Origin: Trichoplax sp. H2
Taxonomy: Eukaryota > Placozoa > Uniplacotomia > Trichoplacea
Assembly (NCBI GenBank): GCA_003344405.1
Contig: NOWV01000023.1
Span: forward strand, 372,001-436,000
Direction: 5' to 3'
Length of the DNA: 64,000 bases
Both the position numbers and the translations under genes were made by a program. Positions 36,976 through 48,362 of this stretch are shown here, in pieces. The notes below the pieces were generated by a model that was not told where the DNA came from, ran no database searches, and saw nothing but the letters and a program-made list of their open reading frames with translations. Every line of letters starts with the position of its first letter. The stretch's first letter is position 1.

Positions 36976-37223
36976 GAGGCTGAAAAGGTCTGTCCGTCCA
37001 AGAGTGATCAGTCTGGCATCGACTGCTAATACTGTACTCTATGATAGCACTCTTTCATGGCATACAGTAACTATACTGTATACTGTACTGTAACTTACAG
37101 TGGTAGAGGCTGAAAAGGTCTGTCCGTCCAAGAGTGATCAGTCTGGCATCGACTACTAATACTGTACTCTACAGTATGATAGCACTCTTTATACTGTATA
37201 CTGTACTGTAACTTACAGTGGTA
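36976..37223 (+). repeat. 130-bp tandem duplication upstream of CMTR1
   Basis: Copies start with GAGGCTGAAAAGGTCTGTCC at 36976 and 37106. They share GAGTGATCAGTCTGGCATCGAC and end in TATACTGTATACTGTACTG-TAACTTACAGTGGTA. They are nearly identical apart from small insertions, such as CATGGCATACAGTAACT present only in copy 1. The second copy ends about 115 bp before the CMTR1 start codon, so the duplication lies in the likely promoter or 5' UTR. Confidence 0.85.
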
Positions 37224-37338
37224 CAGACACGTTGCTAGCCTAGACAATCGGTCGACAACTAAATGGCAGATTAGGATTAGCAGGCTATCGAAGGTTAGCA
37301 TTGATTTTCTACTAGTATTAGACAGCAAAGTTGGACGA

Positions 37339-40300
37339 ATGGAAGAGCAACACCAATCGAAACGAGCTAGGCTTGAAGAAGATGCAGGTAGAAAATCTTC
37401 CATGTAATTCATATCGCTAGTCTATGCAGAAGGTGAAATCGAACTCGTTTGCAAGTCAACATTACCTACTTGCATGGACACTAAATGTACAGTACAGTAC
37501 TTACTGGATTTTCGCCCTGATTAGTCGATCATTGCAGCCATCAGACAAATGTAGTGAAGGACTACAGTGCAATTATAGTAGTATAACTCGTGTTACTAGG
37601 ACTAGCTAGTACTGCTACTGGCATCATCGATGCTGGATAATATTGTATTTATGGTATGGAATAGATACCTTTGATGGAATTGGTGTAGTAGTCTTGATAG
37701 GAGGTAAAATTCAAATTGTTTTGCAGTCAACATCTTCTATCTATTTTGTCTGATAAGTTAATCATCACAGATTCACAGTACTGAATATACAGTAGTCAAC
37801 TAGTTAAAACTAGTAGTATTCATCATGCCAGACTTACAAGTAGCTGCTTGATAATAGTGTACTTCTTGTATGGAGTAGATATCTTTTGTAATATGTGTAG
37901 TAGTCTTGATAGGAGATAAAATTAAACTCTTTTACAGTCAACATATCTTATCTATTTTGCCTAATGAGTAGTTTATCATCATAGTACAGTAATTCACTAG
38001 TAAGACTAGTATACGCAGTAGATACACGTATCTTTTTACGTAATTTGTGTAGTAATCTTCGTAGAGGTACAAATGTACAATTGAACTCGTTTGCAGTCAA
38101 TAATATGATCGATCAATTTTACCCTGATTAGTTTATCATCATAGCACAATAATCAACTAGTACAACTAGTATTCCATCATACGAGACTTGCCAGTAGATG
38201 ATTGATAATTAATAGCGTACTTGTTGTGTGGAGTAGATATCTTTCATGTAATATGTGGTGTAGCAGTCTTGATAAGAGGTAAAATTGTAATTGTTCGCAG
38301 TCAGACTGCAAACAATTTCAATTTTACCTCCTATCAAGACTACTACACCAATTCCATCAAAGGCATCTATTCCATACCATAAATACAATGTTATCAAACA
38401 TCGATGATGCCACTAGTAGTACTAGCTAGTCCTAGTAACACGAGTTATGCTACTATAATTGCACTGTAGTCCTCCACAACATTGTCTGATGGCTGCAATG
38501 ATCAACTAATCTGGGCAAAATACAGTACATACTGTACAACTAGTGTACTGACATGTCCCATCTATTTTTCACTGATTACTTTATCATCATAGTATTAAGT
38601 ACAGTAATCAACTGGTACAGCTATAGTTCATCATAAGAGTGGATGCTTGATAACATTGTATTTCTTGTATGGAGTAGATATCTGTTATGTAATTTGTGTA
38701 GTATTCTTGATGAAGGTAAAGTTGAACTCGTTTGCAGTCAACCTGGCCTATATAGTTCGCTAGGTCCCCTATACGTTGATGAAACTTCTGCCACATTTAA
38801 TTATTTCTGTTCAAAATTAGCAATTATATTCTGACAGGTATATTGGTTCTATAGTATGGCAGAAGTAGTAGTATTTCATTAACATAGGGGGGGATCTGGC
38901 GGGGCCTAATGTACAGTGATCTACTAATACAGCCGGAGTTAATCATGGATGCTTGATGATATTATATTTCTTATGTGTACAGTAATAGATACCTTTTATG
39001 TCATTTGTGTGGTTGTCTTTTAGGAAGTAAAACTGAACTAGTTTGCAGTCAACAAGTCCTATCCATTTTGCCCTGACCACTTTATTATCATGCAATAGTA
39101 CAGTACAGTACAGTAATCAACTAGTATAACTAGTATCTATCATACGACTAGATGCTTGATAATATTGTATTTCTTGTGTACAGTAGTAGATATCTTTTAT
39201 GCCATTTATATATGATTAAAGTTAATCATAGATATTTGATAATATTGTATTTCTTGGGCAACTAATTTGCAGATCAGTACAATGAATTTCAAGACACTCA
39301 ACCTAATTATCAAGAAATACCTGGAAATTACAGCAATGTGGCTAAAAAGTTGATGGTAAAATTTTTATCTAATCTTGTTAACTCAATTCAATTGGCGCTG
39401 TGTTACCATTGTTTGGTAAAGATATTAATTTAGTCATTTGGATCATAGTTATAACATTGATATTGGATCACTATTATCGCAGCTGATTAAACGTCAGATT
39501 ATGAATAGCTCTGTAGCAGGCACTGCTCTGCTTCATGACTATAGCTGTCATGAAATCATCAACTTTATAGTATAAAGTAAAGCAAATTGAAATTGTTTTG
39601 TGGACAGTAATAATAGTCTAAAATGATTAGTTACATAATTATTATTATCAAAGCTGTAACTATTTGATATCTGTTATAGTTGGGCAATATCAAGTTGTTA
39701 ATGGTAGCATAGTTATAAACGGTAACTTTGAATTCGGCCAAGATCGAAGAATAATTTTATCTGTAATTTTTACAGGCCAAAATGAAATATACTCCTGGTG
39801 AAGGGTTAGGCAGGCATAGCCAAGGACGTAGAAATATTATTGAAGCATCTAAACAACGAGGTCACCGAGGTCTTGGTTCAGAGAATAAACATTTTCAACA
39901 AGATGAGGATACTGAATGGAGTGTAGATGATGAACAGGTATATCATCTACCTGTACAGAGTGGACGTAATGATTGTAATGCTAGGCTTTAGACCATAAAA
40001 ACAATCCATGCTTTAGACTCTAATAATTGCATATAGTCAGTTTAATCTTTCGTAACGAACTAATTATGGTGGAATAAATCCATATGTGTAAGCTACACGA
40101 ATTATATTATTAATATTCAATCATTCTTCATAGATTAATATCGAGGAAATGGCAACTTGGATAGATGAGTGTCAGTTGCCCTTGCCTGATAGAGCTACAC
40201 TTGATAGTTGGATGAAGATTGGAAAGGTTATAACCAGTTAACAATTTACTTTGATGTTGGCTATTCGATGTTTGTAATGTAGTTATGCATTATTAACTAT

Positions 40301-43300
40301 AAATTAAGCTCTACGTAATGATGCAATGCGAACGTTTGACCATTATGGCTGTAAGATACTCCGATATTCTAACAGTATCATTTATCTCAGTACTGAAGTT
40401 GATAATTTTCGTATCCATGTAGAAGAAGATGACTATTGATGATGAAGTCAATTTTTGTGAGCCTAACATTCTTAAGGATGTTCTAGAGTGCAAGGTTTTT
40501 ATTGACATATTATAGCGTGTATAAAATCATACAGATATAGTAAACTTGGAAAGTGTGCATGGTTGGAATATTTGGTAGACTTATCTTCGAGTGTTATCAT
40601 AATTTGAATATAATAGCAGTTATTTCGATTTTTTATGCCGATCATTGACTGATATAATAAAAATTATTCAGGATATGTTTGATGAATTAGAAAGCAAAGA
40701 AATGGTCGAAGCTAGGACTAGGGCTAATCCTTATGAGACAATCAAAGGGGCGATATTCTTGAATAGGTAATCGAATAATACCCTACTATACTCCTATAAC
40801 TTAGCTGAAAGATTTACATGGAGATAATTTTATCATCGTACAGAGCTGCTATGAAGATGGCTAATTTAGACTACGTATATAAGTATATATTTACCAATCC
40901 AAGAGATGATAAAGGCGTAAGAACTTAAGTTAATTTTACTTACTCGTAATTATACGAAAGTTATCGATAATCTAATTGATTAGGTTTTTAATATGACTGA
41001 CGGTATTTGAAATTGGGGTAAATTATTCATAGAACGAAAAGATAAGATCATTGGATATACTTTACTTTGCCGATATTTGCGCTGGACCGGGAGGATTTAC
41101 GGAATATGTACTCTGGAAACGAAGATGGCACGCGAAAGGATTTGGAATCACTCTGAAAGATCGTTAGTACAATAATTTAACCAACTTTAAAATGCTTTTC
41201 GACACTTCTTACAGTTACGCTGTCAATTTAATGTCGAAATTATCTTCTGTTGATTTTGTTATTAGCAAAGAATGCGAGTGACTTCAAGTTAACTGATTTC
41301 TTAGCTGGTACTCCGGAAACGTTCGAGCCATACTATGGTAACATACTCAGTATTATTTCGTTGTTAGTTAAAAATTTATTACGAGTATGTAATCATTAAT
41401 TAAATTATCGCTTATTTATGATGACTTAATCATCAAAGGTGTAAACGGTGTTAATGGAGACGGTGATGTAACACGGACAGAAAATTTGAGGGCATTTGCC
41501 GAGTTTGTTCGCAGTTCATCTGAAGGAGGTGTTCATTTTGCCATGGCGGATGGTGTAAGTTATTGGGTGAATTCGAAATAGGGTAATCGAAGACGTAGTT
41601 TACGTTAATTGTTTTATTTATAATCCTTAGGGATTTTCTGTTGAAGGGCAAGAGAATATACAAGAGATTCTAAGTAAACAGCTGTATCTGTGTCAGTTTT
41701 TATGCGCTATCAGTGTTCTACGAGAAGGTATGACACTATCTCAATGGTTTCAAAATATTGAAATTGTGTCTAATTAGTAAATAAATATTGCATGCTAACA
41801 GCAGAATTAAAACCGGTAATACCTTTAATTATTGACAATTTGCTTTCTCTTTTATTAGGAGGAAATTTCGTTTGCAAACTATTTGATATTTTTACTCCAT
41901 TCAGTGTTGGCTTACTATACTTGTTCTATCGTATATTCCGTCGTATATCATTAGTGAAACCTTTAACTAGTAGGCCTGCAAACTCAGAAAGGTTTGCATG
42001 TTGTCGAAGTAGGCTACAAATTTGCGTCTATTTAATAATATCTTTTTCTTTAGGTATATAGTTTGTGAAGGTTATAGAAATGCAGACGATGTTAGAGACT
42101 ATTTTTATAGTGTAAATGACAAGATAAATGAATTAAAATTGGCCGAAAGGAAAGAGGCTGTAGTTTTTACGACATCTTATAAACGTAGTGAAAAGACTTC
42201 AGGTTAGCTAATCAATGTAATTGTTGTAGATAATCCTACGTGTTATTTATGCAGCTATTATAATCAGTATGTCTAACAATACGTTAAAAACGAAAAGTGT
42301 TTTAGCCATCTTACTAATTCTGTTACTGTCGTATTAGGTAGTGAAGAGGATTATTTCAATACGAGTGAAAATGAAAATTCAAATCAGGTATGAATATCTA
42401 ATCGACGTATATGTGATGGGACGATATTGTAAACTACTTTCTAGCCAAGTGTCGTGCATATCTGAGGTTGCAATTCTAACTATCCCTTGTGCATTGAAGC
42501 TCTCTGATAATGAGATTGAATCGGATCAACAAGATGAGGAATTAGGAGCTGAATTAATGACTAACGCACTTCAAGATGATAGGACGATAATTCAAGATAA
42601 ATCTAGCAAACATAATCTCGATGTTACGGAGGTATAAGAACTTGTCATAAATAAAGTTTGAGCTCTTTAGAATTAATTTATTATCGAACTTTAGGATGTA
42701 GGCAAACACTTAGCATTTTGCTAATACACATCTAATACTGACGTGATGCTTGTATAGGTAGTACCTTTGGATGTTATTCGTGGTGACAAAGCTTTTTATG
42801 AATATATTGTGCAGTCAAATAATAGGTAACACGGTAGTGAGATTTTTATGATAGAATAAAGTTTAGCATCTTTCTTTAATTAAAGGATAAATTCATCATT
42901 TCAAAATAGTATTGGTGTAGCCCAAGTGTATGCTCTGCGAAAAATTCAAGCTTTTGCCAAAAACAGGTTTCAATTAGATTATTTTGTTAGTATTTTACTG
43001 TTCCACAGGCCATACTACTAGTATAATGTTGATGATATTATCAAGTTTAGAATAACCAAGAGAGATTTGTATTACAGGAATTTAGTTACACAACAGCAAA
43101 ACGATATTAAAAACGGCTGTTTGACTTTGTGGAATGTTAGTAACCGTAATATGTTATGATTAATTTTTGATATTCTTTAACGCAATAGCTTTATATAAGG
43201 TACTACTACAAATTTTTTTAGATTCCTACCAATCCTAGGAGTAAGCGAAATATACCATCACCAAGGGATACATTTTTCAAGTTACTGAATACTTCTTTAG

Positions 43301-45065
43301 ATGATTGGGTAGGAAGACTGTGCGAAATGAAAAACTTGTTTGATATATTCCCTTCAGATATTGTAACCTAATCTTATCTTTTGTGATTATTTAGGAGACT
43401 AATAATAGAATTATAGAGGTAACTAAGAGTACAATAAAGAGAATGACAGCTATCTATAATTATAGATTTACGATTTCTGGAGGACGGCGATATTTTATCC
43501 TGAGCTTATCAGTAAGTTACTAGTATGGATTCTTGAAACAAAAACTAGGTAGAATTACTTAACGTATTAAAATTTTCAGGGAAAGTTTATCTATCGGACG
43601 AGTTTTGATAAGTACGGGAATATGGATGTTAACAAATGGGAAGAACTATCAAATAGTGAAAATCGGATAAACTTAGAAATGCCGGAAAACACGTTGATTG
43701 AAGCAGAAATTGTAACAGAGTATCGTGGCGAGGTAATTTCTTATTATAGGTTCACGTTATTAGCATGGTTGAAAGTACTTATGCCATATTTATAATCTGC
43801 GAAAAATGATGTTATCGTACCTGGAAAACTGTTCGATGTACAGTAATTACAAGACGTAAATCATAAAGTGTGCTGATATTGACTAACCCGAAGGGGAATG
43901 ACCTCGTTTTTTTAACAACTTGTAAGCTACAAAGTCTTTTGCTTACGGAGTCGTTATTCTTTCGATGACTTATTTGTTAGGGTAAAAGCCAGAAACACGT
44001 AAATGCTATTCATATTGTGGATATCGCTTTTCTTGGTGGTGATGATTATCGTAATTTCCATATTAAAGAAAGGTGAAAACAGTCTATTTCTGTATAATGA
44101 TATATTGCTTCCTGGCATAAGTCTTATATCGTGAATTTTATCAGATTGAGATATGCTGAAAAATTTGTTAAAGCCTTGCAAAAGAAGTCCATCAATACGG
44201 CTACTCCTTTAAGGTAAGAATTAGCACATAGGAGATTTTAGAAGATCCTAAATGTGCAGATTTGCCTATTATATTTATTCAAGACTTGAATTAATGATAA
44301 ATGATTTCTAGGGTTAAGTTATTGCACAGATTAAACGATTCATCTACAATCCTTGCACGGTTAGTAACTATGCTAGCTATTTCAAGATTTAGCTTCAATT
44401 TAATTGAAGTATTGTTTTAGTTATTGTTGCAACTTTTGCTACTGTCATAGTTTACAATCTAAGAAAATGAAAGGATCTCGGGGAAGGAAGAATTGCTGTA
44501 TCGTAGGCTCTGATAAATCTGACGATAGTTGCTTCTTTATCCCTACTGGATTGTATATAGTTAAAGATATTTTAGGTATGCTGCTGAAACATAGCACTTG
44601 TTGTATTCTTTGTAAATGATATAATAGAGTTAACTCTGTTTTATCGTGTATTATGTAGATCCTTGGGTAGTAAGAATTAGTAATACGCACAATAGATATT
44701 ATTTCTTTAATACTGCAAATAATTCGAGTCAGTATGATCTTCCTCAAGAAGATATTGCAAGTTTTAGGTAAATAAAAGAAAGACTAATATTATTAAGATA
44801 TCATCATGAATTGAAACCTTCATCGAATTTCTTTTGTAAAAATTATTTGTTATACCCAATTAATCAGGTTTTTATTACAGTAAACGGGTGTTTTTGTTAT
44901 TTTAAAAGACAATGTCATGAATTACGGTTGTTTTGGCCGTGGGATGATAGTAATGATTTCGTGGACAGTAACACTGCTAAGATTAAAGGCAACCGTGATG
45001 ATAAAGTCAGCAAAGATGAACTTCTAGATTTTATCAAGGTTACTTTAAGTGGTGGTAATCGCTAA
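37339..45065 (+). CDS. CMTR1: cap-specific mRNA (nucleoside-2'-O-)-methyltransferase 1
   Basis: Exons: 37339-37387, 39273-39355, 39776-39937, 40134-40226, 40423-40494, 40672-40766, 40844-40916, 41033-41162, 41266-41337, 41439-41554, 41631-41727, 41859-41991, 42054-42202, 42338-42387, 42500-42631, 42758-42825, 42886-42966, 43078-43135, 43222-43308, 43395-43511, 43580-43732, 43981-44072, 44145-44213, 44312-44359, 44451-44575, 44659-44767, 44909-45065; 889 residues (human ~835). It methylates the first transcribed nucleotide's 2'-OH (cap 1) using SAM, in the nucleus. Domains: basic KRAR motif in exon 1, G-patch ([12 protein letters not shown], ~45-75), RrmJ-type methyltransferase with SAM loop [10 protein letters not shown] (222-231) and tetrad K189-D314-K354-E391, a nonfunctional-guanylyltransferase-like region, then a WW-like motif (803-830; second Trp replaced). 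Exon 1 is inferred from phase and the NLS-like peptide; exon 15's acceptor is the least certain. Confidence 0.92.
37388..39272 (+). repeat. tandem/inverted repeat array filling CMTR1 intron 1
   Basis: Diverged units are marked by GCTTGATAATATTGTATTTC, then GGAGTAGATATCTTT, TGTGTAGTAGTCTTGATAG, GAGGTAAAATTGAACTCG, TTTGCAGTCAAC, then TTGCCCTGATTAGTTTATCATC and CAACTAGTACAACTAGTA. Landmark copies begin near 37633, 37850, 38200, 38642, 38949, 39151 and 39235; unit length varies by deletion. The last partial copy leads straight into the exon 2 acceptor (TAATTTGCAG|ATCAG). One copy is inverted (see the separate entry). Short frames here are repeat-derived. Confidence 0.8.
37502..38526. repeat. 225-bp inverted repeat pair inside CMTR1 intron 1
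   Basis: Positions 37502-37727 and 38302-38526 are reverse complements with only scattered mismatches over about 225 bp. The matching stretch includes CTGATTAGTCGATCATTGCAGCC on one arm and GGCTGCAATGATCAACTAATC on the other. The spacer is ~575 bp. The right arm also abuts a direct-orientation unit head-to-head at about 38302, giving a further, more diverged ~100-bp palindrome with almost no spacer. Confidence 0.85.
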
Positions 45066-48000
45066 ACCGGGAATTATAACTTTATTAACTTTAACATGTT
45101 AATAATAATTATTAGCTTTGAAATTAGTTTTGTACGCTATCGCACGTTTGATATATAGTAGATTACGCGTATGCTGAAATCGTGTATGGTCAATTGTTGC
45201 CTTTGAATATAGTAATAGTTTTTTATAACTACATGGATTAATGTATCCTCTGTCTATATCTGTAATATAGAGCAAATCTGTTATTATTCGTGTATAGTTT
45301 CTGTTATAGGCTTTGTTGTAATGACGATGGCGTTGTTTTATTTATGTCTTGCTTAATTACGGGAAAATAGTCTCCGTTGAAGGCAGTACAAATCATTGTA
45401 TTACAAAAGTAAAGAAAATTGTTGTGCTAATGTATGTATGCTAGTACAAATGTACAATTTTAATAAGGTTATCGTCGTCCTAATATAAGTCTAAGTATGC
45501 TTGTATATCGTGAACACAGTAAATAGGAATGCGTACAGGTTTGGTATAAAATTGCCAAAATCTGAGTAGAATATGCACTGTAAGTTGAAGTGCAATTATA
45601 GATTTTAATACTGGAATGCATAGAAATGGATAAGAGATAATTGAAGAGATATTTAATTTGCTTTAAAGTCTGAAATAAAATTTAGAATGATTTTTGTGAG
45701 ATTTTAATTAGATCATTAAAATATAAGATGCTGTAGAAAAGATTTTTTAACAATCACATTTTATACTCCGCTTTATATATCGATAAACTTTACATGACTT
45801 TCAGCTAGCGTGGTCTCAGCTCTGTTGTATTGATCGACGAAACACACTAATATCATAAATTATAATTATCAATGATACAATGAAGTTATTGCCGTTACTA
45901 TCGTTGGAAAAGTTAAGCTATTGTCATAGTTAATAGTTCGGTTGCGTTATAAAAGAGTTGAATGATCTATGATGATTATCTAACATAATTTTTACTGAAA
46001 AGTTATCAAAATTATTTTAAGGTATTAAGATTAATGATTCTCCTTGCCTTGTCAGTCATTTAGGTTGCACAGCGCAGCATTATTAACGCTATAAATGATC
46101 AATAGTTAAAATAGGATAACTAGAAAAATTAAAATTCAAATGTTGATCTTTTTAAATTGTTATGTGGGTAAATTAGCCTGAAGGGAAAGTAATTCTGAAC
46201 TTTTAAACGTCAAGAAGACAAGTGTGATGATTAAGGATATTTCAATTGTAAATTCAAGGCGGATTATTAATGTATCATTGTTAATCTATCTTATTGAATG
46301 TATATTAATAGTTGGAATCAATAACAGCTGATTCTTCATAACTATCATGGCTAAGAAAATAAAGGAAAAATCATCGGCTATAATTAACGGTCTCCTTTTC
46401 AATGTTAGTATAGGAATAATATTTCAATCGAAAGACTATTTTGCTCGAGGCTATGCTTTATCAGTTCTTTTGCGTCAGTTGTTATTGTATCGATGGTTTT
46501 TAAAGTAGTCCTTTCTCACTTGTTGCTACAGCAATGGGTAATCGCTAATGATCGGTATTTTATGGCTATTCATTTTAATAACTAACGTTTTGTTTTTTGT
46601 TATAGCTATCTATTGATTATTTATTATTTACGATAGAGGCCTAGGTTAAGGTTGGAAGTTTGGGTAGCTTGTTCACTGCAAATAGCCCTTAAAGTAAACT
46701 AAAGTAGACTCTAAAAATGGATCAGTAAGATAAAACATAGGGAAATAATTCATCTAATTGATGATGTTATTGATGAATAATAATTAAAGAATGGCAACCA
46801 TGATAATAACTCATATCTTATGGACATACATATTCTACGTTTCAATCGCGTTGTCTACTGTTGTAAGAGCCAGACATTATAATTAATAGTTCAATTCTGG
46901 GTGTGCCACCTTGATTGCGATTGGATTATGACGTGAGAATTGATAGAATCGATTCTAGTCAATAGCTTTAACATGTAGCAATTAATTTGCTAGACAATCA
47001 AATAGATGTGATAATTTATGAAAATCTGAACAATTCTTTTTTTTCATCATTGAAAAGTTACTGTTTTGTTATTGGTTATTTTTTTTAAAATTAGCGTATA
47101 ACTGACATTTTAGTTATGACATAACAATTAAGATGATGAAGGGATAGGTTTAATAGAATCATTCTTGGAGTTTTAATTCGAGGGGATAATTCAAGGTACC
47201 AATCGATATCATAATGAATTATGATTAATTGTTACTGTTGATTAACATAAACAACCGCAGGCTAGTCCTATTTCAATGTCTTCCTTGAACAGTTTTCTTA
47301 ATTAACATCTGTTTTATAATTTGATCTATGTATTGATATCGTCAATCCGCATTCGATTATTCTATCATCATTGGATTCGAAAATATCTTCTGTGGAACAA
47401 TATAACGTTGATAGAAAGATTCCAATATCATAATTATTAATTTTATGAGGTTACTTTTGTCAATTTTGACAACGACTTGTTTCCACTTACTATGTTAAGT
47501 TTTAATTAGGTTGGTCAAGGGTGATTCATTATCATTTCATTTAATAAATAGCATGAATATCATTAAAATAACTATTGCTAATTGTTGTTGGTGTTATTAT
47601 TATACATTAAGGAAACGGTGATGATGATTCATTTTATTAATGATACTACTGTGTTTTATGACCCAATTTTCAATCAGTTTTACCTCCAAGACTTTACATG
47701 CTATAAGCGTTATTTCTGGGTGGGATATGAATCCAAAAACTCGATTATCACTATTAGTAAGGCTGTATGATAATGGAATTGAATGTCTGATAAAAATATT
47801 TTTACTAAGGTTTCAAATCAATAAAGAGAGTGATGTTAACATGTTATAGAATACTTCAAGATTAGCTAAAAACTATTTACTTTATTTACTTTTGGTGTAG
47901 ATGATTGGCTGCATATGCTTGCAACAGAAATCCATTTTATTACTTAGTTGTCTTTTGTTCTTATCTTTTGCTATTGCCAAACAACACCGAAGCTAAACTA

Positions 48001-48308
48001 GTTATTATCATAGACATTGAAGGGGGTAAAGCTTGAAATATTTTGGCTAAGACGGTCATGATAGTAAGCATTAATTATTTGCCAAATATTAACCGTCTGT
48101 TAAATGTTTCTTGGCTCGCCGTTATTTATTTGTCTTATTGTCTAATCATCTTATCTGCGATTGTATCAGTAGAAAAATCAAGGTGGTTTGTTTAATTTAG
48201 TTGCTTATTAACGCTTGTCATGGAATTCTTTTGTTTTGTATCTCGTGATAATTAATTATTACTGATTCAATTATAGATGGCTATAGGATGTACAGTACAA
48301 TGAGTTAG

Positions 48309-48362
48309 CATCAGAAGAAGAAGAAGAAGGAGAAGAAACATACGATGATGATGATGATGATC
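48309..48362 (+). repeat. (GAA)n-(GAT)n trinucleotide run
   Basis: AGAAGAAGAAGAAG-type sequence is followed by six GAT triplets. In one frame it would read as an acidic tail (E-rich then D-rich, then RDGLISL and a stop) behind possible acceptor AGs. A last coding exon is conceivable, but no upstream partner was found, so it is recorded as simple sequence. Confidence 0.65.

Larger units (their letters stand above)
35874..37338. promoter_or_regulatory. shared divergent promoter interval GCAT/CMTR1
   Basis: These 1465 bp separate the two inferred start codons. The GCAT-proximal 300 bp are GC-richer than average, and the CMTR1-proximal side carries a 130-bp tandem duplication. No coding exon is supported; the minus-strand frame at 35892-36146 lacks resemblance to anything and overlaps the presumed GCAT promoter. 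Confidence 0.45.

Noticed and set aside
38209-38834. Small frames inside CMTR1 intron 1
   Set aside because: They translate repeat units and their inverted copies; similar peptides appear on both strands for that reason.
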